Assembly: GCA_016704465.1 (NCBI GenBank)
Contig: JADJAD010000006.1
Coordinates: forward strand, 248,001-312,000
Origin: Gemmatimonadota bacterium
GTDB taxonomy: Bacteria; Gemmatimonadota; Gemmatimonadetes; Gemmatimonadales; Gemmatimonadaceae
DNA: 64,000 nt
Direction: 5' to 3'
The notes beneath the pieces are model-generated. The model searched no databases. It was not told where the DNA came from and saw only the letters and a list, made by a program, of their open reading frames with translations. This document shows, one piece after another, positions 44,248-52,878 of the stretch (the stretch's first letter is position 1; every line of letters starts with the position of its first letter). Made by a program: the position numbers and the translations under genes.

Positions 44248-44278
44248 CTCCCGTCCCCCGTCCCCCGTCTCCCGTCCC
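44248..44278. repeat. CCCGTCTCCCGTCCC low-complexity intergenic repeat, copy 2
   Basis: Immediately after the DUF885 stop codon, CTCCCGTCCCCCGTCCCCCG and CCCGTCTCCCGTCCC fill almost the whole gap before the nitroreductase gene. It matches, in opposite orientation, the element at 10336-10365 and, in the same orientation, 52738-52778. Confidence 0.65.
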
Positions 44279-44283
44279 AATAC

Positions 44284-44976
44284 ATGTCCACCCCCGAAGT
44301 CACTCCAGGCGTCCGGCTACACGCCTTCGTCCCGCTGGCACACGAACGCCTGCCGCTCGAGGAATCGCACCTTCGGGGCGCTGCCTTCCACGCGCACATG
44401 AACCGCCGCCGCACCACGCGCCAGTTCTCCAGCGAGCCGGTCCCGCGCGAACTCATCGAGCTGGCCATCCGCACCGCCGGCACCGCACCGAGCGGCGCGC
44501 ACCAGCAGCCGTGGACCTTCGTGGCCACGTCCGATCCAGTGCTCAAGGAGAAGATCCGCGCGGCGGCCGAGCATGAGGAGCGTGACTTCTACCATGGCAA
44601 GGCGCCCCAGGAATGGCTCGATGCGCTCCTGCCGCTCGGAACGGACGAGCACAAGCCGCACCTGACGGAGGCCCCGTGGGTGGTGGTGCTGTTCCGGCAG
44701 GCGTATGGCCTGGACGCCGAGGGGACGAAGAAGACGTTCTACTACACCGACGAATCGTGCGGCATCGCCGCCGGCTTCTTTATCGCCGCGCTCCACACCA
44801 TGGGGCTCGTCACCCTCACCCACACGCCGAACCCGATGGTCTTCCTGCGTGACCTGCTCGGGCGCCCGAGGAACGAGAAGGCGATGATCGTCTTCCCGGT
44901 GGGCTATCCAGCGGCCGATGCGAAGGTGCCGGACCTGGAGCGCAAGGCACTCGACGAGATCGCCATCTGGAAGTGA
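44284..44976 (+). CDS. Nitroreductase family FMN enzyme
   Basis: A 230-residue flavoprotein. The FMN phosphate-binding Arg cluster is in MNRRRTTRQFSSEPVPRELI (about 39-58), followed by IRTAGTAPSGAHQQPWTFV, the canonical nitroreductase signature. FYYTDESCGIAAGFFIAALH and LGRPRNEKAMIVFPVGYPA complete the fold. The arrangement is closest to the BluB/iodotyrosine-deiodinase-like branch, but the specific activity cannot be assigned. Its stop overlaps the region of the sarcosine oxidase beta gene (a GTGA lies at 44973-44976), so it is probably the first gene of that operon. A role in supplying or recycling flavin cofactor is conceivable, purely by context. Confidence 0.85.
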   Translation: MSTPEVTPGVRLHAFVPLAHERLPLEESHLRGAAFHAHMNRRRTTRQFSSEPVPRELIELAIRTAGTAPSGAHQQPWTFVATSDPVLKEKIRAAAEHEERDFYHGKAPQEWLDALLPLGTDEHKPHLTEAPWVVVLFRQAYGLDAEGTKKTFYYTDESCGIAAGFFIAALHTMGLVTLTHTPNPMVFLRDLLGRPRNEKAMIVFPVGYPAADAKVPDLERKALDEIAIWK

Positions 44977-44981
44977 GCGGA

Positions 44982-46195
44982 ATGGAACACGCCTTCCACA
45001 ACCCCGACTTCCTGTGGCGCAATCCAGAGCCGCGCGCGTCGTACGACGTGGTGATCGTCGGCGGCGGGCTGCATGGGTTGTCGACGGCGTACCACCTGGC
45101 GAAGAACCACGGCATGCGCAACGTCGCGGTGGTGGAGCGTGGCTGGCTCGGCAACGGCAACGCTGTACGCAACACCACCGTCGTGCGGTCGAACTACTTG
45201 CGCGAGGAGAGCATGCCGCTGTACGAGTTCTCGCTTCAGCGCTGGGCGCTATGGCGCGAGGAGCTCGACTTCGACATCCTCTTCGATCCGCGCGGACTGC
45301 TGAGCCTCGCCCACTCCACGGCCGAGGCCAACGCGATGAAGCGGGTGGTCTATGCCAACCGGATGGCGGGGATCGATGGGGAGTGGCTGGAACCGGCCGA
45401 CATCGCCGACTTCTGCCCGATCATCAACCTGTCGCCGGAGATTCGCTATCCTGTGGTCGGGGCCGCGCTGCAGCGCCGCGGCGGCATCGCCCGGCACGAT
45501 GCGGTCGTCTTTGCCCTCGCCCGCGCGGCCGACGCGCTCGGTGTCGACCTGATCCAGGGGTGCGAGGTCACCGGGTTCGACTTCGATGGCAATCGCGTGA
45601 CCGGGGTGCAGACCACGCGGGGCCGCATCGGCGCCGGCAAGGTGGGGTTGGTAGGAGCCGGGCGCACCCCGCTGCTGGCCGGCATGGCCGGCTTCGACGT
45701 CCCGATCCAGAGTTATCCGCTGCAGGCACTGGTCTCCGACATCCTCGAGCCGGTGCTGCACTGCGTGCCGATGTCGGGGATGCTGCACGTGTACGTGAGC
45801 CAGGCGCACAAGGGCGAGCTGGTGATGGGGGCGGCGCGTGATACCTACCACTCGTATGCGCAGCGCGGCTCGGTGCAGATCCTCGAGCACCAGCTGCAGG
45901 CCGCGCTCGAGCTGTACCCGATCATGTCGCGTGCGCGCATGCTGCGCACGTGGGCGGGGATCGTCGACGTCACCCCGACGCTGCCCCGATCATCGGGCGC
46001 ACGCCCGTGGACGACCTGTACATCAACTGCGGCTGGGGAACCGGGGGCTTCAAGGCGACCCCCGGCTCCGGATGGGTCTTCGCCCACACCATCGCCCACG
46101 GTGCCCCGCACGACCTCAACGCCCCCTTCGCCCTCGATCGCTTCGAGACCGGGATGCTGATCGACGAGCACGGCGCCGCCGGCGTGGCGCACTGA
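44982..46195 (+). pseudogene. soxB: Sarcosine oxidase beta subunit (soxB), single-base frameshift near 3' end
   Basis: About 404 residues when joined. It is a DAO-fold flavoprotein: FAD-binding VVIVGGGLHGLSTAYHLAK near residues 22-40, RNTTVVRSNYLREESMPLYE, RRGGIARHDAVVFALARAA and the SoxB-type VSQAHKGELVMGAARDTY. It is the substrate-binding subunit that oxidises sarcosine to glycine in the heterotetramer. The frame breaks near 45976: VDVTP should continue as DAAPIIGRTP, GWGTGGFKATPGSGW and ends at 46195, which needs one extra G in a CCCC-G context. Everything else is conserved, and the downstream genes are intact, so a consensus error is a real possibility. The ATG at 44982 is preferred; a GTG at 44973 overlaps the nitroreductase stop. 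Confidence 0.85.
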
Positions 46196-46196
46196 C

Positions 46197-46580
46197 ATGC
46201 TGCAGATCACTTGCCCGTGGTGCGGGCCACGCGAGGAGATCGAGTTCCGGAACGGTGGCGAGGGAGTGGCGATCCCGGCGCAGGCGACCGACGCCGAGTG
46301 GGCGCGTGTCCTGTACTATCGCAGCAATCCCGCTGGCGCCTACGCAGAGCGTTGGGTACACGTGCACGGCTGCCGGCAGTGGTTTCACGTGGTGCGCGAC
46401 ACGCTGACGCACGAGATCACGCACACATCGCCGCTCGACGTGCCGCCGCCGGGGACTCCACCGGTAGGGCAGCCGTCGACCGGGCAGCCGTCGACCGGGC
46501 AGCCATCGACGTTGCAGCCAACGTCGTTGCAGCCATCGACAGGCGCGACGCCGCTAGGCTCGCCGCCAGCCGCACTATGA
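46197..46580 (+). CDS. soxD: Sarcosine oxidase delta subunit with low-complexity tail
   Basis: A 127-residue protein. Residues 1-80 are the SoxD zinc domain: LQITCPWCGPREEIEFRNGG with a CxxC, then WVHVHGCRQWFHVVRDTLTH contributing His and Cys ligands. The delta subunit is a small structural component of heterotetrameric sarcosine oxidase. The final 45 residues are unusual: Pro-rich and containing five imperfect pentapeptide units of the type PSTGQ, encoded by a 15-base tandem repeat (46473-46547). It starts two bases after the soxB stop and its stop overlaps soxA as ATGA, so translation is coupled through the operon. Confidence 0.88.
   Translation: MLQITCPWCGPREEIEFRNGGEGVAIPAQATDAEWARVLYYRSNPAGAYAERWVHVHGCRQWFHVVRDTLTHEITHTSPLDVPPPGTPPVGQPSTGQPSTGQPSTLQPTSLQPSTGATPLGSPPAAL
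46473..46547 (+). repeat. 15-base tandem repeat in the soxD 3' end, five units
   Basis: Units of CCGTCGACCGGGCAG type start at 46473, 46488, 46503, 46518 and 46533; the first two are identical, the others degenerate. It encodes the PSTGQ-like pentapeptides of the SoxD tail. Confidence 0.8.
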
Positions 46581-49420
46581 AGCGCCTGACGAACGGCGGT
46601 CGCATTGACCGCAGTCGGCCACTCACGTTCACATGGAACGGCGAGCCGTTCACGGGTTTCGCCGGCGACACGCTTGCCTCGGCGCTGCTCGGGGCCGGCG
46701 TCGACGTCCTCGGGAGGAGCGTCACACTGGATCGCCCGCGCGGGGTGATGAGCGCCGGATTGGAGGAGGCCACCGGCTTCGCCCAGGTCACCAGCGGCGG
46801 ATCGAGCGAGCCGCTCGTGCGCTTGACCGGGCTGCCGCTGTACGAGGGGCTGAGCGCCGAGGGGTTGATTACCCGCGGGAAACTGGACGACCACGGCGCC
46901 GCGGCGCGGTTCGACAAGCGCTATGCGCACTGCGACGTGCTGGTGATCGGCGCCGGCCCCGCCGGGCTCTCCGCGGCGCTCGCCGCCACGCGCGCCGGTG
47001 TACGAGTCATCCTCGTCGAGGCCGACGTGGAGGTGGGCGGGGCGCTCCTGCGCGACGAGGAGACCATCGCCGGCGCCCGTGCCCTCGACTGGGGCGCCTC
47101 TGTCCGGCAATCGTTAGGCTTGGCGACCAACACCCGCGTGCTCACCGCCACCATCGCCTCGCTGCTGATGGACCAGAACGGGGTGCTGCTCGCCCAGCGC
47201 ATCGGTGCGCACCTGGCAGCCGGCGAGCGTGGCCTGCACCCCGAGCAGCGCCTGTGGCACGTGCGCGCCCGCACCATCATCCTCGCCACCGGCGCGCTCG
47301 AGCGCCCGATCGTCTTCCCCGACAACGACCGCCCGGGGCTCATGCTCGCCAGTGCGGCGCGCGCGTACCTGCGCCGCCAGGCGCTCGCCCCCGAGCGCGG
47401 CGTGATCTTCACCACCAACGACGACGCCTACCGGACGGCACTGGCGTGGCACGAGGCCGGTGTCGCTGTTGCCGGTATCGTCGATGTGCGGCCGGCGGGC
47501 GGCGGGGCGCTCCGGCAGCGGGCCATCGACGCCGGACTGGCCGTACATTACGAGTCCGAGGTCGTGGGCACCGTCGGCGATGAGCGCGGCCGGTTGCAGC
47601 GGGTGCTCGTGCGCACGCCGACCGGCACCATCACCCTCGAGACCGACCTGCTGGCCGTCTCGGGCGGCTACGAACCCAACCTCAACCTGCACCTGCAGCT
47701 GCGCGGCGCCACACGATACGATCCGTCGATCGGGGCCGCCGTGCCGGCCGCGACCCTGCCCGGGCAGTGGATCGCCGGCGCCGCCAGCGGACAGCTCACG
47801 CTCGCCGACGCGCTGCGGACCGGTGTCGAAGCGGCACACGGCGCGCTGGCCGGACTTGGGCGCATTCACACGGTGGATCGTGACCTGCCGTTCGCCGCCG
47901 ACGACGAATCGCGCGAGGATCCCCCCGCCCCTTCCTTGCAGGTCGCCTCACCCGATGGCGACGAGACGCGCTCGTTCGTCGACCTGCATCGCGACGCAAC
48001 AGTCGCCGGCGTGCAGCGCGCCGTGCAGGCGGGGGTGCGGCACATCGAACACGTGAAGCGCTTCACCCTTGTCGGCACAGGGGTGGAGCAGGGGCGCACC
48101 GCCAGGACCAACGCCGCGTCGCTCACTGCCGCGCTGACCGGACGCCCGGCCGCCGACGTCGGGACCTCGGGAAGTCGCCCGCCGTACGAGCCGCTCACCT
48201 TCCACCTGCTCGCCGGGCGCGCACTCGGCGAGCGCTACGAACCACGGCGCACCACGGCGCTGCACCAGCTGCACGAAGCGAACGGCGCCATCTTCGAGGT
48301 CGCGGGACAGTGGCTGCGCCCGAGTCGGTATGCGCGCGTCGGCGAATCGCCCCGCGACACCGTCGTTCGCGAATGCCAGGCCGCGCGCCAGCGCGTGGCG
48401 ATCATGGACGCTTCCACGCTCGGCAAGATCGACGTGCGCGGACCCGATGCGCCGTGGTTCCTCGACCAGCTGTACGTGAACGTCATCAGCACCATCCCGG
48501 TCGGGCGCGCCCGCTACAGCGTGATGTGCCACGTGGACGGGACGATCCTCGACGACGGCGTCGTGATGCGCATCGCCGAGCAGCAGTTCTTCGTCACCAC
48601 CTCGACCGGACATGCCGCCGCCGTCGTGGACTGGATGGAGGAGTGGCTGCAGACCGAATGGCCAGCGAAGCGCGTATGGGTCACGCCGATCACCGAGCAG
48701 CTGGCGACCATCGCCATCATTGGGCCGCGCTCACGCGAAGTCATCGCCGCAGTTGCACCCGACGTGGACGTGTCGCGGACGGAATTTCCGTTTCATTCCG
48801 TCGTGCGCAACGTGACGGCGGCCGGCATTGCGGGGTCTCAAATCGCACGGGTGAGTTTTTCCGGCGAGCTGGCCTTCGAGGTCAGCGTGCCGTGGCACGA
48901 GGCGCCGACGCTGTGGGACGCGCTGCTCGTGGCCGGCTCCCCGCACGACATCACACCGTACGGACTGGACGCGCTGCAGGCGCTGCGCATCGAGAAGGGA
49001 TTCATCATCGTGGGACAGGATACCGAAGCACTCACCACCCCGTTCGATGTCGGACTCGGCGGGCTGGTGTCGCAGCTCAAGGACTGCGTGGGGCGCCGCT
49101 CGTGGGAACGCCCCGCCAATCGCCGCGACGACCGCGCGCAGCTCGTCGGCTTCACCGTCGTCGACTCGCACGAGGTGGTGCCCGAAGGGGCCGCGCTCAC
49201 CCGCGCGCTCGGCGCTCCCCCCATGCCGATCGACGGTCACGTCTCCAGCAGCTGCTGGAGTGCGACCCTCGACCGCTCGCTCGGGCTGGCGCTGGTGCGT
49301 GGTGGACGGGGGCGAATCGGCGAGGTGCTGCACGCCCCGCTGCTCGACGGCCGTGCCCTGCGCGTGCAGCTGGTGGAGCCGGTACACTACGATCCGAAGG
49401 GCGAGCGCCGCCATGGCTGA
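46577..49420 (+). CDS. soxA: Sarcosine oxidase alpha subunit
   Basis: A 947-residue protein of the size expected for SoxA. The N-terminal domain (PLTFTWNGEPFTGFAGDTLA) resembles the 2Fe-2S ferredoxin-like fold of dye-linked dehydrogenases. An NAD-binding Rossmann domain follows (VLVIGAGPAGLSAALAATRA, about 120-139), then VRARTIILATGALERPIVF and the central linker. The C-terminal 390 residues are a folate-binding, aminomethyltransferase-like (GCV_T) domain with LGKIDVRGPDAPWFLDQLYV and TPYGLDALQALRIEKGFI, where tetrahydrofolate accepts the one-carbon unit to give 5,10-methylene-THF. The ATG overlaps the soxD stop (ATGA), and the soxG start lies inside its last codons. Confidence 0.93.
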   Translation: MKRLTNGGRIDRSRPLTFTWNGEPFTGFAGDTLASALLGAGVDVLGRSVTLDRPRGVMSAGLEEATGFAQVTSGGSSEPLVRLTGLPLYEGLSAEGLITRGKLDDHGAAARFDKRYAHCDVLVIGAGPAGLSAALAATRAGVRVILVEADVEVGGALLRDEETIAGARALDWGASVRQSLGLATNTRVLTATIASLLMDQNGVLLAQRIGAHLAAGERGLHPEQRLWHVRARTIILATGALERPIVFPDNDRPGLMLASAARAYLRRQALAPERGVIFTTNDDAYRTALAWHEAGVAVAGIVDVRPAGGGALRQRAIDAGLAVHYESEVVGTVGDERGRLQRVLVRTPTGTITLETDLLAVSGGYEPNLNLHLQLRGATRYDPSIGAAVPAATLPGQWIAGAASGQLTLADALRTGVEAAHGALAGLGRIHTVDRDLPFAADDESREDPPAPSLQVASPDGDETRSFVDLHRDATVAGVQRAVQAGVRHIEHVKRFTLVGTGVEQGRTARTNAASLTAALTGRPAADVGTSGSRPPYEPLTFHLLAGRALGERYEPRRTTALHQLHEANGAIFEVAGQWLRPSRYARVGESPRDTVVRECQAARQRVAIMDASTLGKIDVRGPDAPWFLDQLYVNVISTIPVGRARYSVMCHVDGTILDDGVVMRIAEQQFFVTTSTGHAAAVVDWMEEWLQTEWPAKRVWVTPITEQLATIAIIGPRSREVIAAVAPDVDVSRTEFPFHSVVRNVTAAGIAGSQIARVSFSGELAFEVSVPWHEAPTLWDALLVAGSPHDITPYGLDALQALRIEKGFIIVGQDTEALTTPFDVGLGGLVSQLKDCVGRRSWERPANRRDDRAQLVGFTVVDSHEVVPEGAALTRALGAPPMPIDGHVSSSCWSATLDRSLGLALVRGGRGRIGEVLHAPLLDGRALRVQLVEPVHYDPKGERRHG

Positions 49421-49976
49421 GTATCCCCACTTTCCCCCCGCGCTCGTCCGGCAGCTGGCGGGGGTCGATCGGCGTGGCGTGCGCCTCATCCCGCTCGCCA
49501 CGATGTCCGTGCTCTCGCTGCGCGCCCGTGACGAAGGGCTCGAGCGTGCAGCGGCCGCACTGGGCCTCGTTTCGCTGCCGACTCCCAACTCCGTCGCCAG
49601 CACTGCCGTGGGCGATTGCCTGTGGGTGCGCCCCGACGAGTGGCTCGTCGTCGGTGACACGGCCGATCGCGAGCGCACCCTGGCGGCGCTGGAGTCGGCC
49701 ATCGGCCCGGATGACGGCGCGGTGGTTGATATCTCGGCGAGCCGGGTGCTGCTCGAGCTGTCCGGTCCACGGTCGCGCGACGTACTCGCCAGCTGCTGCC
49801 CGCTCGACCTGCACCCGACGGTGTTCGACACCGGCCGCTGCGCCCAGAGCGTGGTTGGCAAGGCGCCCGTCCTGCTGCAGCTGATGGACGACGCCCCGCG
49901 CTGGCGCATCATGATGCGGCCGTCGCTGTCCGGCTACGTCACCTCGTGGCTCACCGACGGCATGCTGGGGGAATAG
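49413..49976 (+). CDS. soxG: Sarcosine oxidase gamma subunit
   Basis: A 187-residue protein with the SoxG/GCV_T-like fold: VRLIPLATMSVLSLRAR, LGLVSLPTPNSVAST, VGDCLWVRPDEWLVVGDTAD, VVDISASRVLLELSGPRSRD and RWRIMMRPSLSGYVTSWLTD. It completes the alpha-beta-gamma-delta heterotetramer; the gamma subunit helps form the folate channel interface. It overlaps soxA by eight bases, so it is the last gene of the operon. Its 3' end overlaps the convergent MFS gene by 43 bases (49934-49976), which is unusual and could cause transcriptional interference. Confidence 0.9.
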   Translation: MAEYPHFPPALVRQLAGVDRRGVRLIPLATMSVLSLRARDEGLERAAAALGLVSLPTPNSVASTAVGDCLWVRPDEWLVVGDTADRERTLAALESAIGPDDGAVVDISASRVLLELSGPRSRDVLASCCPLDLHPTVFDTGRCAQSVVGKAPVLLQLMDDAPRWRIMMRPSLSGYVTSWLTDGMLGE

Positions 49977-51202
49977 GACCGCACGGCCACCAGCCAGAGC
50001 CCGGCCGCGACCACGGCAACGCAGGCCCAGAAGCCGAGCATCGCCGTCCATCCCCAGGCGTCCTTCATGATCGGCACGAGCCAGATCGAGAAGACGCCGC
50101 CCATGTTCCCCATCAGGTTGAGCACCCCGCCGGCCGAACCGGCCGACTCGGCGGCCATCGCCGTCGTCGCCGTCCAGTAGGGGGCCTCGCAGCTCACGAG
50201 GCAGGCGACCGAGAAGCCTAGCGCCGTGATGGCGAGCCCCGGGGTGGGAAGGTTGGCGCCGATGAAGACGAACGCGGCAGCCGTCATCAGGCACGTGATC
50301 GCCACCCGGCGTCGCGCCAGCGCGGGAGGCGAACGTCGTGCGAGGCGATCGGTGAGCACCCCCACCAGCGGCGCGATCGCGAAGGCCATGAAGTACGGCA
50401 CGCTCCCCCACACCCCGCTGTCCAGCACCGAGAAGCCGCGCGCCTCGGTGAGGTAGCGGAAGAACCAGAACACGAAGACGAAGTAGACGGCCGAGTGCAG
50501 GAAGTAGCTGCACGACAGGATCAGCAGCGGTCGATTGCCGAGCAGGCGGGCGGCAGCGCGTAGTTGGTCATGCATCGTGACAAACTGGTGCGTCCCGGAT
50601 GGTTCCGCGCGTCGCGGGGCGAGCAGGAACCAGGCGATCGCCATGACCAGTCCAACCACCGCGCTGGCCACGAAGACCGCGCGCCACCCGGCGCGCACCA
50701 TGAGCGGGGCGAGCAGGAGCGGTGTGAGTGCGGCGCCGAGCATCCCGGCCGCGAGGTAAAACGCACTCGCTCCCACGCGCTGCCGCTCCGGGACGAAGTG
50801 CACCGCTGCCATCCCGGCCACCGGATACGTCGCGGCTTGCGATACGCCTAGCAGCACTCGTGTGGCGAAGAGCGTGGCGAAGGCCAGCCCTGCCCCGCCA
50901 GTGACGATCCCAGACCCCAACGACGCGATGCACCATCCGAGCACCGCGAGCCCGAGGATCAACCGGGCGCCGTATCTGTCACCGAGAAAGCCGCCCGGGA
51001 TCTGGAAGAGGGCGTATGCCAGTTGGAAGCCCCACGCCGAGATGACTCCCATCTGCCCCATGGAGAGGCCCAGTTCCGGGGCCATGTACTCCTGGGCGAT
51101 GGCGATGTTGGAGCGCAGTGCGTAGCCGACGAGACTGACGGCGGCGAGCAGCCAGATGACGCGGCGGGGGGTGGGATGGGAGGTGGAGGCGGGGAGCGTC
51201 AT
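49934..51202 (-). CDS. MFS transporter
   Basis: A 422-residue protein with twelve predicted membrane helices and MFS loop motifs (QIPGGFLGDRYGARLILG between helices 2 and 3, and a central loop about 195-225). The N-terminus IWLLAAVSLVGYALRSNIAI fits anion:cation or nitrate/sugar-acid type permeases. The ATG at 51202 follows GGGAG on the minus strand. It starts ten bases after the stop of the dipeptidase gene, so both form an operon. In context (dipeptidase upstream, sarcosine oxidase converging) uptake of a peptide-derived or N-methyl amino-acid substrate is plausible, but this is inference from neighbours. Confidence 0.85.
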   Translation of the reverse strand: MTLPASTSHPTPRRVIWLLAAVSLVGYALRSNIAIAQEYMAPELGLSMGQMGVISAWGFQLAYALFQIPGGFLGDRYGARLILGLAVLGWCIASLGSGIVTGGAGLAFATLFATRVLLGVSQAATYPVAGMAAVHFVPERQRVGASAFYLAAGMLGAALTPLLLAPLMVRAGWRAVFVASAVVGLVMAIAWFLLAPRRAEPSGTHQFVTMHDQLRAAARLLGNRPLLILSCSYFLHSAVYFVFVFWFFRYLTEARGFSVLDSGVWGSVPYFMAFAIAPLVGVLTDRLARRSPPALARRRVAITCLMTAAAFVFIGANLPTPGLAITALGFSVACLVSCEAPYWTATTAMAAESAGSAGGVLNLMGNMGGVFSIWLVPIMKDAWGWTAMLGFWACVAVVAAGLWLVAVRSYSPSMPSVSHEVT

Positions 51203-51212
51203 GACTGCTCCC

Positions 51213-52499
51213 TCACTGCGTCCCCACCATCCCCCGCTTCCCATCCAACTGCTCAATCGTCGCATTCGACGGCGGCCGCTCCTTCCGCACCCGCGCCGAC
51301 ACCGACTCCACCTCCCCAAGCACCCGCAGCATGTTCTCCCCCGCCAGCTTGCGCAGGTCGGCGTCCGACCACCCCCGCCGGATCAACTCGGCGAACAGCA
51401 CCGGGTACTTCGACACGTCCTCCAGCCCTTGCACCTGGTTCTCGTCGCCGACCGCGCCGTAGAAATCGGCGCCGATCCCGACGTGGTCGATGCCCGCGAC
51501 TCGCCGAATGTGTTCGACGTGATCGGCCAGGTCCTTCACCGTGGCCCGTGGCGCCGGACCGCGACGCGCCCGATGCTCGCGCAGGATGCGGTCGGCCGCA
51601 CTGTCCGACGACGCCAGCGCGAGCGTCGGCAGCACATCCCCTATCCACCGCCGGTACGGCTCTGAAACGAACGCGGTCACGAAGTTCACCATCACCACGC
51701 CACCATTCGACTTCATGCGCGCGAGGATTGAGTCGGGGACGTTGCGGACATGGTCGGTCAGCGCCCGCGCCGACGAGTGTGAGAAGATCACCGGCGCCTC
51801 GGAGAGCGTCAGCACCTGGCTCATCACCGTCGGCGACACGTGCGAGATGTCGACCATCATCCCCATGCGATTCATCTCCCGCACCACCTCCTTGCCGAAC
51901 GGCGTGAGCCCGCCGTGGCGCGCCGAGTCGGTGGCGGCGTCGGCCCAGTCGTTGGAGTTGAAGTGCGTCAGCGTCATGTAGCGCGCGCCGAGGTCGTAGA
52001 AGGCACGGAGCGCGCCGAGCGAGTTGCCGATCGTGTGCCCGCCCTCCATCCCAATCAGCGAGGCGATGCGCCCGCGCCCCATCTCGGACTTGATCTCCGA
52101 GAGGCTGGTGGCGAGTCCGAGGTCAGCCGGGTACTTGGCGATGATGCGGCGGGCGATATCGATCTGCTCCAACTGGGCGCGCATCGCCTCGAACGGCGAG
52201 AGCGTGCTGGGGACGTAGACCGACCAGAACTGCGCTCCGATCCCGCCGGCGCGCAGGCGCGGGATGTCGGTATCGAACGGTCCCTTACCGGCGATGTCGT
52301 ACGATTCCACGTCACGCGGCGGCGTCCCTTTTTCGCGGATCACCCACGGGAGGTCGTTGTGGCTGTCGATGAGGGGGGTGGTGCGGAGGAGTTCGCGGGC
52401 TCGGCGCAGGTTGGCGTCGTCGGTTTGCGCGGTCGCTGCAGACGCCAGCGCGATCGTCGCGAGGCACAGGGCGAGGGAGCGAGCGAGGGCGGCGGGCAT
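51213..52499 (-). CDS. Secreted membrane-dipeptidase-type (M19) metallopeptidase
   Basis: A 428-residue exported protein, signal peptide about 1-24 (ALASAATAQ). It has the renal-dipeptidase family zinc ligands: the HxD of IDSHNDLPW (residues 47 and 49), the bridging Glu in IGMEGGH (about 151), a His in MVDISHVSP and a second His in VIFSHSSARAL, plus the Asp in HVGIGADFYG. M19 enzymes hydrolyse dipeptides, including those with D-residues, in the periplasm. It is the first gene of a two-gene operon with the MFS transporter, which suggests extracellular dipeptide cleavage followed by uptake. It is divergent from the ECF sigma operon. Confidence 0.9.
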   Translation of the reverse strand: MPAALARSLALCLATIALASAATAQTDDANLRRARELLRTTPLIDSHNDLPWVIREKGTPPRDVESYDIAGKGPFDTDIPRLRAGGIGAQFWSVYVPSTLSPFEAMRAQLEQIDIARRIIAKYPADLGLATSLSEIKSEMGRGRIASLIGMEGGHTIGNSLGALRAFYDLGARYMTLTHFNSNDWADAATDSARHGGLTPFGKEVVREMNRMGMMVDISHVSPTVMSQVLTLSEAPVIFSHSSARALTDHVRNVPDSILARMKSNGGVVMVNFVTAFVSEPYRRWIGDVLPTLALASSDSAADRILREHRARRGPAPRATVKDLADHVEHIRRVAGIDHVGIGADFYGAVGDENQVQGLEDVSKYPVLFAELIRRGWSDADLRKLAGENMLRVLGEVESVSARVRKERPPSNATIEQLDGKRGMVGTQ

Positions 52500-52737
52500 G
52501 CACGGGCTCCCGGGAGCGAGTAGGGGGCGCGCCGACGGCGGGGACTACCGCGAATCGCGCAACGCGCGATTGTACCGTCCACTGCGTGCGGCGGCAAGCG
52601 CGTTCGGATGCAGTGCGGGGTCACCCGATTCCCAAACCTTCCGTCGGCATTCGCAGCAAACAGCTACCGCGGCGCGGTCGTCTCGTTGACCTCCGCCAAC
52701 GGAAAGTCTTCTTGAACCTCGAAAACCCCATTCACTG

Positions 52738-52778
52738 CCCCCCCGTCTCCCGTCTCCCGTCCCCCGTCTCCCCTCCCG
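52738..52778. repeat. CCCGTCTCCCGTCTCCC low-complexity intergenic repeat, copy 3
   Basis: Units CCCGTCTC and CCCGTCCC are tandemly arranged, matching 44248-44278 in the same orientation and 10336-10365 in the opposite one. Confidence 0.65.
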
Positions 52779-52825
52779 CTCTCGACCGCTCGCCCCGTAG
52801 ATCGCGCATCGCCCTCCCCGGACAC

Positions 52826-52855
52826 GGAATGAAAGAGGACTGTAGCTTGTCTATC
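52826..52855 (+). promoter_or_regulatory. Candidate ECF-sigma promoter upstream of the sigma-factor gene
   Basis: GGAAT (52826-52830) and GTCTA (52849-52853) are spaced by 18 bases, similar to the GGAAC...GTC pattern of ECF-dependent promoters. If real, the sigma factor would be autoregulated with a very short leader. Only sequence similarity supports this. Confidence 0.35.
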
Positions 52856-52878
52856 ATGCGTGCCCACCTCCGCCCCCC

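Larger units (their letters stand above)
52500..52878. other. Divergent intergenic region between dipeptidase and sigma-factor operons
   Basis: About 380 bases. It contains the third CCCGTCTCC-type repeat (52738-52778) and a candidate ECF-type promoter (52826-52855). Open frames here have no protein-like composition. Confidence 0.5.
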
